From: Cristatella mucedo
Lineage: Eukaryota > Bryozoa > Phylactolaemata > Cristatellidae
DNA length: 64,000 nucleotides
Assembly (NCBI GenBank): GCA_009760855.2
Contig: WPIO01000049.1
Coordinates: 2,196,001-2,260,000 of the forward strand
Reading direction: 5' to 3'
Positions within the stretch are counted from its first letter, which is position 1. The number at the start of each line of letters is the position of its first letter. Positions 54,666 through 64,000 of the stretch are shown piece after piece. The notes under the pieces are model-generated. The model was not told the DNA's origin and did no database searches. It saw only the letters and a program-made list of their open reading frames with translations. The translations under genes and the position numbers were made by a program.

Positions 54666-55800
54666 TCCCAGGCTCATAGCATTGCTAGCGTCGTATGCAA
54701 GCGTCTTGTTGTGCAAGCATCGAGTTCTGAAAGTGTAGAGTCGCAGGAGCGTAGGCGCCGCGTGAAGCGTGCGCGGAGCACTAACTGGTCGGCTTGCACT
54801 CTCATTTCAGCAAGCCTTGACGACGGCTCTGGTAATACGCAGCTAAAAAGTAGTCGGTTATTGCTGCGAGGCTGCTGCAGTCACCTCTGCAGAAGCTCGG
54901 TTTGAAGAGGGGTGGTGTGGAGCGGTGCAGAGGCAGAACAGTAGTCCAAGCTCCGCGATTGGGGGTTAAAGGATACTTAACTTCTTCGTACAGCCTTCTG
55001 GTTTTTCGCTTCTATCTTGAGTGCGACTGCGAACTAGCTGTCCTCCTCGGATATGCTACTCGAAACAGGACATATTTACCCCTTCCGTGTGCGATGTCGC
55101 CATTAATGAATACCTATCGGCTGGCCTTCTTATGCGGGTCAGTGAGAATCTCCCACCCTGCATCCTGCGTTCACCCTACCAATCGCTCGGCCATCAAACC
55201 TAAAATGCATCCATAAGTAACGTCGATATTGTCGAAATTGTTGAAATCTGTCTGCGAGGCAGGTCTTCTTGATCTGTACCCGGACTCGACGGAAGGCTCG
55301 ATACCCTCACTGATGCAGTGAGCATGACACTTAGGAGTGTCCTCTTCACGAGTGTGCTCCCTTCAATTCTGTCTGTGCACGGAGTCGCGGGCGGAGATTT
55401 CTTTCAGATTACAGAAATACAATGAAAGAGATTCGCCGTGTAAAGTGCCGGCTTGAAGACCGCTTTATGTAGTCCGGGTTTGATTACGACCTAGCCAATT
55501 TCAAGGGCTTCTTCTGATTCTACACCAGGAAGCTTATAAAATCCAGGCTTCCACAGCTCATCATTACGTCCAATCCATAATTAAGACTGTGGACTATCCG
55601 AAACTTGCAAAAATTTAAATAGCGCCCTGGTTTTGCCTGGGCTAGATCATTCCGATTCTAATTTGGCTGAGCTGCCAGAAAGCCAGCATTCCTTTGCAGT
55701 TGGTTATTAATATAGCTTCAAGCAGGGCTAATGAACATATCCCAGAGATTTGACCATGTGTCTCATTTCCAAAGGGGCTTCAATTGTTTCCTCTTGATCG
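54666..55800. other. Unassigned stretch
   Basis: No recognisable gene. Some short frames, probably decayed repeats. Confidence 0.35.
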
Positions 55801-55809
55801 ATGGATACG

Positions 55810-56295
55810 GATTATAGGCTCTTACGCTGACCGACATGGTCCGCCACGGCTGGACTCCTTCATACCTAGCTAAACTGCTCTACCAGTTTCAGCCTCCTCG
55901 TGCCCTTAGGTACTCTACGGGCAATAAATTAACTGCTACAGTCATCTACTTTAAGACAGTTGACGACAGAAGCTTTTGCTCTGCAGGTCCTAGACTGAGG
56001 AACTCATCTCTACAATTCTTACGCAATGGCAACTACTCTCCGGCTACTGACAACGGCCCACCGTTTCCAGTCGTCCTGAGCTGCTACTTCCTTGCTACTC
56101 ATTACCTCGATTGCACTCCTGACTCAGCTATGCTTCTCGCTTTCTCTCTGCCACGTTGGATGAAGTCTGTTGGCTACCTGATGCGTACTGAATGCTGCTT
56201 ACGTCTTGAGTGAGCTAAATAAAACTGTGCTGAAAACGCCCACCTAGTCTTTGTGGATTTGTTAAGTTACAGACGTACAGCATACATTGCGTTAC
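55810..56295 (+). mobile_element. LINE family B RT C-terminus and 3' UTR, sense
   Basis: The frame 55836-56213 reads WTPSYLAKLLYQFQPPRALR, then KTVDDRSFCSAGPRLRNSSL and LQFLRNGNYSPATDNG. It gives the orientation of family B. The tail ends near ACAGACGTACAGCATACATT. Confidence 0.85.
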
Positions 56296-57308
56296 ATTAC
56301 CTAAGGAGAAATTATAGTGGTTTACCCATTTTTTGTTGTGCGGATTTCTCATTTCTGATGGGAGCTAGGGTTTCCCACTATTACTCTATCTATTTCGGCT
56401 CTCGATGAAATTATGTCATTTCATCCGGCGGCCTTATCTCATGGCTACATTTTGAACTGCTCGAGTTGCTCGTCAGTCCATGCAAAATATAAAATGTGAG
56501 GCCGCAGCTGCAAGTTATTTTTTTCGAACGGCGTGCGAACCTCAGCTGCACTGCTGCCGCCATGTCACCATGCCAACCACTGATGCCGCCATGCCATTCT
56601 AGAACTGCACTCTAACTATCATTATTATTACCTGTCTCCTTCAAGATTACATACGTTAACCTCGTACGGTAATTCTGAATAGAAGCTGATCTGGACAAAG
56701 AGGTAGCTATTTTTAATGAGAGCGTTGAAAGCCAGATCGTCCACCACAATTTTCTGCTAATCTGTTATTGTAGAATAAGTGCTTGTGAATGAGCGACTCA
56801 TATGAACGCTCCAGTCACCCAGTGTTGTACAGAGTTGCCCACTGTCGTGTGGCGAGATCGTTATTCCGATGAGCTTGGCTATGTATTGAAACGGCGGCGT
56901 GCTAAGTCAGCCAGATTATGGCTGGTATTCATTAGCCGCGGTTCCCGAATTACTGTATAGATATATATAATTACTGTATAGAGGCTAGAAACCGGTTGTG
57001 CGACAATTTACTGCTAGGGCCGCATAAAGCAGAAGCCATACGATGGGCTATGTGTTGAGGATTAGGCTTTAGCAGTCTAGCTGATTTGAGGCTTTGATCT
57101 TTGAGCCTTTTGTGTATAGTGTTAGGACCACTGTTGAACGCCCGTATGCCTTAATTGCGATTAAATAGACTTCTCTACGCTACTTCTCTATAGATATAGA
57201 TATTTTTTATGTCAAGATACGAGCGCTCTCCATCGTTGCCGTGTTCTGCTATTGCAGGCATATCGTCGTGCTTTGATGCTCCACCAACAAGTCCCTAGCG
57301 GCATTACG
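56296..57308. other. Unassigned stretch
   Basis: AT-rich. No gene or named repeat seen. Confidence 0.35.
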
Positions 57309-57309
57309 A

Positions 57310-57995
57310 GGTTATAATAATAATAATAATTAAAATAATTAACTTTATATAGCACCGTCACATAACTCAATTTCCATCTAGGCACTTTACATTAACTGCT
57401 AAGGATGCAAGATCGAATGGTTGGTGGTAGCATGCTCAATAAATAACAAGAATAGCAAGGTTAAGGGTGACATGCACAGGGTCAGCATACAAGTGTGGTA
57501 AGTGGCAGCATGCAACAGTGTCAGCACGCATAAGCACGTAAAGGACGACTCACAGGGACCCACTAAACGCTGTGATAAATAGATGCGTGTTTAGTTTCTT
57601 TTTAAATGTGAACAAGTCAGAAGATGTCGTGACGCAAGTTGGGGTGAGTTCCAGGCTTTGGGAGCATACGAACTAAAGGCACGGTCTCCAAAGGATTTGA
57701 GGTTTGTACGAGGTATTGGCAAACTGCTGGATTCCGAAAAGTGGGTGGTATGATGCTTGGCCTGGTGGGGGAGTAGATCTGAGAGATAGGCTGGAGCCAA
57801 AGACTGAAGTGACCTAGAAGTGAGCGACAAAACCTTGAAGTTGATGCTTTGCTTGACTGGGAGTCAGTGCCGGTCGACGAGAAGTGGTGTTATGTGGCAA
57901 CTGAGACGCACATGACAGACAAGCGTAGCTGCAGAGTTTTGCACAAGCTGTAAGCACTTGTTTGCACAGGCCGGTAGACCAGCAAGCAGTTCACC
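57310..57995 (-). mobile_element. LINE family A 3' copy
   Basis: Tail and stem-loop at 57310-57420, UTR to 57590, then the RT C-terminus on the - strand: RSLQSLAPAYLSDLLPHQAK, SSSLPIPRTNLKSFGDRAFS. One of the better-preserved copies. Confidence 0.88.
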
Positions 57996-58054
57996 AAATA
58001 TTGTGTAATTGTACTAATCTTACTCATTTCTACACAAGTGACTATGCTGACCAC

Positions 58055-58132
58055 TAGTAATAATAATAATCCATGTATGTAGAGCCTCACAGAACTCGAT
58101 CTCTTTCTTGGCACTTTATATATGCTGTAGAC
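58055..58132 (-). mobile_element. LINE family A terminal tail
   Basis: (ATA)n complement, then CACAGAACTCGATCTCTTTC and GGCACTTTATATATGCTG. Confidence 0.65.
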
Positions 58133-58611
58133 GATCCCAACCAGGTCTCTGGCCACCACTATTGTGGCAAGCTCCAATGCTGCCACAGCGATCTGGCTTT
58201 GTCTCGGGCTACACGACACCCGCTGGAAGATGAAGCCACCATCTCGCTGCGTCCGCTTAGCTTGGACAATGGCCACCGGTCGGCCCGCTATGCGGTCCGT
58301 CGCGATCGCCCACAAAGTAAGCCCGAAAGGCTAGACAATATTTCTGAGCCACCCAGTCAGTGGGCCCGCCGCGTTCAGTTCGCGAGTGCCGGCTCTGATG
58401 ACCAGTGCGGGCCGGTGCGAGGGCAAGAGAAGTAGAGGTGAATGCCACGGCGAACAGGTGCTCGGTGAGTGAGCGGGCGGCCTCAAAGAACGCCCTCTCT
58501 CGAGCTGCGGACCCAAATCTACTCGCTTCTTTTCGCGGCCTGTCGCTCACAATTCCCTAGTAGCGCTTAGCATATTTTGACTGCATGCAACTCTACGTAC
58601 AATAATATATA

Positions 58612-58643
58612 CGAGCTCATATACATACATACATATATACGAG

Positions 58644-58678
<35 letters not shown>
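58612..58678. repeat. (CATA)n/(TA)n microsatellite
   Basis: A duplicated ATACGAGCTCATATA motif followed by about 16 TA units. Confidence 0.9.
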
Positions 58679-58680
<2 letters not shown>

Positions 58681-59795
58681 ACGTCGCATTCTACCTCCAC
58701 TCAGCGATGTTTCTAGATTGCGAGCCAGCTAGCAGCATTAGAAATTAAAAGCTAAGTCCTGCCAAATTGTCGACCTTATTGACCTGATGTTCATGCACTG
58801 CTTTTTCTTCGCCCATTGACAAAACCGAGCAACCTAGGGCGTAGCCTCATTGCGAGCGTCGGCGGAATCTCCCCAGATGACCAGTGGTCTTGAGATAGAA
58901 GAAAGTATTTTGACAGACGATCTATCCTTGTCAGCTTTCTGAAGAGCGTCCTTGTCTAGGCCAGCCCACGAGTGATTGATTTGAACTCAGAGAAGATTAA
59001 GTATTCCTGCGGCGACAGTTTCCCAGCTGGCTTGGCTATTGGGCCCGTTGACATTAATCGCATCGCGATCGCATCTGCACATATTCATGCTTGACCGATC
59101 TGCAGACGCCGCCGCCCCGGCTGGGAAGCAGTAGCCCGTTCATTGTCACGGGCTTCCATCTGCAGAAGATAAACAGCCCAGAGTATCTCGAAAATGGCCG
59201 AAATCTAGACGTCTTGCCGGCGTACGCGCGAACTGCGCGTGTACTAAGACGGACAATCGGTCCATCAGCAACTTAGAAACGCGATCGTAACTAAGCGACC
59301 GCGTCCGAAGTCAGCGAAACTGTCTACCACTTACCGTCCGTGCGCTTCGCATCCGCTAACGTTACGTCGTCGGTCGTTGACTAGCCCGAAGGAGGTCCGA
59401 TCTACATGGCGGAGAGGAGAAACCGCTTATTAGTCAAGGCCGCGAAAACTGACTACGCGGCCTTGAAGGAAGCAAAAACTTCAGGCTGCAAAGGGCGCCG
59501 ACTTTGGCGCGACGTCGTCGCTAGCTTCGAATTCCAGCGCTCAGAGCTGGCACTGCACCGAAGCGGCGAACCCGATGCGACGGATGTGACTAATGGTGCG
59601 CGGCCGGAAGCTTGGAGTTGAAGGACGTCGGCAACGGCGTCGTTAGCACTAGACACTCGGAATCTTCCTTCGATCTGATCTGATCGCCGAGGCGCGCCGT
59701 ACGAGCACCTCTCGCTAAAACGGCGCTTAGACAGCGGTCAGGCTTTTGGCGGTTTTACTGGGGATGGCGACGGTTGACTCGCTGCTCAGGGCTGT
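58679..59795. other. Unassigned stretch
   Basis: A 71-codon + frame at 59406 begins MAERRNRLLVKAAKTDYAAL but shows no domain or splice support, so I do not call it a gene. Confidence 0.3.
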
Positions 59796-59797
59796 CA

Positions 59798-59965
59798 CAG
59801 CCCAGTAGCTAAGGTCCTCGCTCTTCCCGACCGAAGTCGTGGACTCGAATCTTGCAGTGGGCGATCTTGTATTGCCATCTGCAACCTGTGGCGACGGCCA
59901 CTAAGGCTCCTCTGCCGAAATGCAAAGGAGGAAATGCTAAATCGGCCCCGCGCTCTTTTCGAACG
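59798..59965 (+). mobile_element. tRNA-derived SINE, subfamily 2
   Basis: AGCCCAGTAGCTAAGGTCCT head, B box GGACTCGAATCTTG, body CAACCTGTGGCGACGGCC, tail GCTAAATCGGCC. Confidence 0.75.
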
Positions 59966-60675
59966 CACGGCCGTGCCACTCGGTACGGTGAGCGCGTGAC
60001 GAGCGCTCTCTTCCGTGCCGCGCCACTAGAATGGCCAACCATCGCGGAAAGCCGCGATCTAGCTCAAAAATTGACCCTGATCGAGCTACGCACATCCGGC
60101 GGTTCGGACTGGAAGCGAAGCCATTTCCGGTCGAGCTCGTCTTTCTTCAACTACTTTTGGTGGGCGCCTGGGAAAGGGCGTAGCCAGACTAGGCCGGTGA
60201 GAGGCTGGCCTCTGACTTTGCCGGATGCCGTCGATCGTGGGAAAGCTTTTTTTGTCTAGCGATAAAGTCGCCCGCCATTCCTTACGTGGGTCGTTTTGGG
60301 CGTAGCGAAAGCCCTTCCGTGAGACGATCGTGTCTTCAACTCGTTGGCTCTTTGGCCGAACGGACTCCGACCTTTGGCAGATTGTCGCTGCCGTGGCAAC
60401 GGTCTTGTGGCGCCGGCAGCAAAGGCTTATCTTGTAAAGTATCTTGCTGCCCCGCCGCAACCAAGGTCTTGCGGCTACCGCAGCAAACGTCTTGGAAACG
60501 CGTGCCGGATAGGATTCATCGTGAGCTGACTGTTCAGACCGTCTCTAAAGCTCAGACTACGCGGCGCTACTCTGGGAAAGCTCAGCGACAAGTTTCCCAG
60601 GACGAGTTCGCGCCGCGAGCAGAGCAAAGTAAAATAAAGCCGACTTATTCTATGAGCATACAGGATGTCGCATAT

Positions 60676-60770
60676 AATAATAATAATTATTATTATAGTA
60701 ATAATACATTTTTGCTTAGCATCCTCGGAGATCTTAATTTCTTTCTAGGCACTTTACAAAAGCGTCGATA
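60676..60770 (-). mobile_element. LINE family A terminal tail
   Basis: (ATA)/(ATT) complement, ATCCTCGGAGATCTTAATTT and CTAGGCACTTTACAAA. The ATT part itself folds (AATAATAATTATTATT). Confidence 0.7.
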
Positions 60771-61620
60771 GAGCCTTTGGGGCTACCGGCAGCGCCCGCG
60801 GCGGCGGCGGCGGCTGGCGAGTTGCCAGCCACCGCAGCCGCCGCAGTCGCAGGACTCGAGCCAGCTGGAGTCCACGCGCGGGGCGAGTAGTGCACGCGCC
60901 GGATGGGCCGGAAGGAAACTTCTCGTCCGCCGCACTCGCGCACGCGCAGGACGAACTCGGCTGGCAGCAGCCAAACCGCCGGTTCGATCTGTCCCACGCG
61001 GCGGCGGCGGCCGCCGCCACCGCTTGCGCGCCGCCGCCGCAACGGAGCGGCTGCGATCGCTTTCCCGCGCGCAATGGCTACCGCGGGCGAGGCATTCTTC
61101 CGCGCCCTACACTGTCTCGTGCTTTCGCCGAAGTGGCCGCATTGGAAGGCGAAAAGGTCCAGGCACAATGGCTTTTGTGCGGGCGGCCGGTTTTTATTTC
61201 GACCGTGTCATGCGACGCGAGGGGTCGGCCGACTGGCGACCGCGGCGGCGCGCGGCTCGCTCGGTTCCCTCGGTTCCCGCGCACCACGAGGCCGCCGCTC
61301 GCCGGCTCGGCCGGTGCGAGCGTTCCGCTAGATCGAGCCGAAAGCGCGCAGCGCCGAGCCGCCGCTGCTGCGCCCGTACAATGGCGACCGCGGCTGGAGG
61401 CCAGAGGTCAGCTAGAGCGAGAGCGGCGCGGCTAGGGTCGTCGCTGGGATGGGGGGGCGGGGCACGGGCGGGCGCTCTAGGGCGGTGGCGAACGGGCGGC
61501 CGCTGGCCCAGGCCAGCAGTCGAAGAATGCCGCGGACGCAGAAAGCGCGGACGCAGAATGCCGCGGACGAAGGCGACGCGTAAAGCGTATGCCGCTCAGT
61601 CAGACAGCGAAGATGTTTTT
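60771..61620. other. GC-rich block
   Basis: Long frames in several registers (GCC/GCG repeats near 60795-60815 and 61003-61045), with no consistent coding signal. It may be a CpG island. Confidence 0.35.
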
Positions 61621-61629
61621 GCCAGCTCT

Positions 61630-61800
61630 TCTCGAGCTGGGCGGTTCGTGGGTTCGAGTCCTAAGGCAAGCGATTCTTTATTGACGGCTGCGAGCGAGGG
61701 AAAGGGCCGGTGGCAGGCGGAGGAGATGGGGGGGGGGCCGCCAAGGCTGTTCTGCTGCTACATAGCAGGACTGTTGAATCAGTTGAACTTGATTAATCGT
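61630..61800 (+). mobile_element. Diverged SINE
   Basis: B box GGGTTCGAGTCC, GGCAAGCGATTCTTTATTGA, then a G-rich body and TGTTGAATCAGTTGAAC tail. Confidence 0.65.
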
Positions 61801-62154
61801 TTTACCAATAGTATTCTAATTGCAACGATAGTAGATCGTCTGCTTCTGGCGACTCAAGAGTGTGTCTCCGCTATCTGCTCGCCTTGCTACTCGCGTTAAG
61901 AGAACCATTTCACTTGAGGGCGCTGGCGCTTACCGTCTCAAGCATAGAACAGCAAACGAGTATCAAGCTTTGGCCTGCATTATAAAGCAATGGTAATGGT
62001 AAAGACAGCAATGGCCGCCGATTAATGAGACGTAGGGCGAGCAGCTTCCGCTACATCGTGACACGCTCAGAGCACACCCGTGCACAAAATGACAAGTTCA
62101 CTGGGGCAAAGGGAAAGCTGACCGGAACTGCTGATGCGTCTTGCAATGTAACGT

Positions 62155-62580
62155 CATGTATCTCCGTCTGTCACTCCACAAAGCCATAAGGACTATGTGG
62201 GTGTTACGCAAGAAAGATTTTGCATAGCGCACTCGCAGCTCAAGCGGCTTTCGGTGCGCATTCGGTAGCCAACGGACTTCGTCTCACGCAACAAAAAGAA
62301 AGTGGTAAGCATAGCAGAGTCAGGTGACCAGTTGAGATAGTGAGTAGCATGGAAGTAGCAGCTCAGGACGGCTGAAAAGGATGAGCCATCGTCGGCAGCA
62401 GAAGAGTAGTTGTCGTAGCGTAAGAGTCGTGGAAGCGAGTTCCACAGTTAAGGACCTGCAGAGCTAAAGCTTCTGTTGCCAACGGTCTTTAAGCGGAGGA
62501 ATGGAACAGCTAATTTATTGTCCACACACGAGACCTGAGGACGTGAAGAGGCTGAAACTGGTGCAGCAGTTCACCTAGGT
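62155..62580 (-). mobile_element. LINE family B 3' copy
   Basis: Near-full match to 7861-8280, including TCTCCGTCTGTCACTCCACA, GTAGCCAACGGACTTCGTCT and GCGAGTTCCACAGTTAAGGA. Confidence 0.85.
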
Positions 62581-64000
62581 ATGGAGGTGCCAGGTCGTGG
62601 CCTTGGCTCGCTAGGCGGCCCCACCGCAGGCTTCACGCCGAGGGTGGAAGCCGCCGCCGCAGAGCGGAGCGGTGCAGCGCGCTTAACTGCCTGCGGCGGG
62701 GCCGCCGAGCTGGGGCTCACTTGCCACGACCGTCGCAGGAAGTTGACGACTCAGCAAGGCCTGTAGAAACGCGGCGAGCGGTTTCCACGTTCGGATAGAA
62801 GGCAGCGCGCAGCATAACGGCGCTAGCCTCAGAGCCGACGCCCGACTAATACTAGCGACGCCCGAGCCTCGTAGCGCGGCTAGCGTGACTTGCACCGACA
62901 CGCTGCTGCGCAGGTATGACGTCAGCAGCGCAAGCGCGGCAGCGACAGAGAGCGCCCCCTACCTCAGCATAATGAGTCCATACCATTATGCAGATAAGTC
63001 TACTTGGCTGCGCCGTAGGGTTACGAGCGTTCGACGCCGCAGCTATGGCGTACGCCGATGGCTCGGTGGCGTAGTGCTCAAACCGGCTCAAATGCTCAGG
63101 CCAACTAAGGGAAACGCGGCTGAATGCCCATCTCACGGCGTCCGCTTTTGAGCGGCCTCGGCCGTAGCTTATCGCGTAATTGCTTCCTAGCGGCTATAAT
63201 TCGAGAACCGCGAATAATGATTAACAGTCGAAATCTGGCCGACTTAGCTTATTTAGCTCGCGCCGCCGCCGCTCGCGGACACCTTTCGCCGCCTCGAGAC
63301 GATCGACGGCCGCAGGGGGGCGCTGCTCGCTGAGCAGCGGGTCCACTGGCGCTGATTGGAGCGGTTCGTCGGGACCAAGACGAGGACTTTCAGCTTCTCC
63401 TGTTGCGACAGTACAGTTGCGACAGCTCTATCCACGCGCTCGTGTCTCTGATGTGACTTGTCACGCGACAGGCACTCAAATAGTCGCACAGAATAGGCGC
63501 TCACCGCTAGCAGCTGCGTTGGCGCCGTGAGCGAGAAAGCTAGTCACGGCGGTGACAAGCTTGGAACGTGTGCGACTCTTTCTTTGTCTCCCTCCCTCTG
63601 TGCCTCTCTTTTTGTCTCTCGGTCCGTCTCTCTCACTCTTTCTAGATGCGAGCCCCTCGGCATTCGGTGTCGTATTTCGGCTGTTCAACTTATGAATGCA
63701 GAACGAGCATAAATCCCAGCCGCCATCTTTCTCTAGAGTTACCGTATCACTACCGAGTGACGTTCGAGCATTAACAGGTCGCGCTACAAATTTCGCAGCG
63801 AAAATCTTCTTGGAGAATTCGGGAATGCAACTGCGATTGCCCACCTCATCCGGGAACGTGCGATGATGGTGCGCGGAAGCGGACGGCGCCTGAAGGACGC
63901 GCGGGGACGCCATCTAGCGGTAGCCGCTCGCACCCCTGGCCGAGGCAGCGTCGATGCCGCTGGTTCGTCGGACGCTAGCTCGGTACGCGAAAGCGGCGCA
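62581..64000. other. Right-end stretch
   Basis: GC-rich, with small CT-rich patches near 63570-63650. A 145-codon - strand frame (63913-63476) begins MASPRVLQAPSASAHHHRTF but has no recognisable domain. It might be a first exon or a repeat. Nothing else supported. Confidence 0.3.

Noticed and set aside
59406-59621. Small + strand protein starting MAERRNRLL
   Set aside because: No domain, splice or conservation evidence.
61024-61899. 291-codon + frame in a GC-rich block
   Set aside because: GC-driven open frame that reads through a SINE. Competing frames of similar length.

Overview
The window looks like nuclear DNA of an invertebrate metazoan. Genes are split by canonical GT-AG introns (one GC-AG), the DNA is dense in microsatellites, and it is filled with truncated non-LTR retrotransposons and tRNA-derived SINEs. 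I see no rRNA, no intact tRNA gene, no operon and no CRISPR array. The phylum cannot be fixed from the sequence alone.

Region 1 (1-29.6 kb) holds two complete tandem paralogues of the iron-binding cupin protein pirin, both on the + strand: pirin-1 (2744-10198) and pirin-2 (22297-29590). Each has seven exons with identical lengths and phases (90, 93, 288, 130, 83, 67 and 122 nt) and encodes 290 residues, the length of human pirin. Both keep the two His-x-His / His-x-Glu metal-ligand pairs. Between them, at 13.08-13.98 kb, lies a broken relic of a third exon 2, split by about 745 bp of inserted DNA, so the locus has been duplicated more than once. The intergenic space also contains a 109-bp tandem array, a strongly diverged satellite of about 165-bp period (14.88-17.45 kb), LINE copies, an inverted pair of mariner-like remnants, a long GA tract and a roughly 100-bp palindrome just upstream of a TATA/CCAAT promoter for pirin-2.

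Region 2 (30-34 kb and 37.8-50 kb) is a repeat graveyard. LINE family A (L2/CR1-like) ends in a conserved stem-loop followed by (ATT)n, and about 20 tails are present. LINE family B ends in a tetranucleotide CATA-type tail. There is also one tRNA-derived SINE family with a recognisable B box, a 750-bp CT-rich tract, a (CCG)42 tract, and an ORF1/gag-like decayed reading frame.

Region 3 (34.2-37.8 kb) is an AT-rich island with a decayed protein-primed family-B DNA polymerase on the - strand (Polinton/adintovirus type). It has an internal endonuclease-VII-like zinc motif and all exonuclease and polymerase motifs through motif C, with in-frame stops and frameshifts. An imperfect inverted repeat flanks its 5' side.

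Region 4 (50-64 kb) contains a GC-rich, CpG-rich block with a long - strand first-exon-like reading frame (53153-51768). It encodes an Ala/Pro/Ser-rich protein of unknown family. Further LINE and SINE copies follow, with no other gene I can support.
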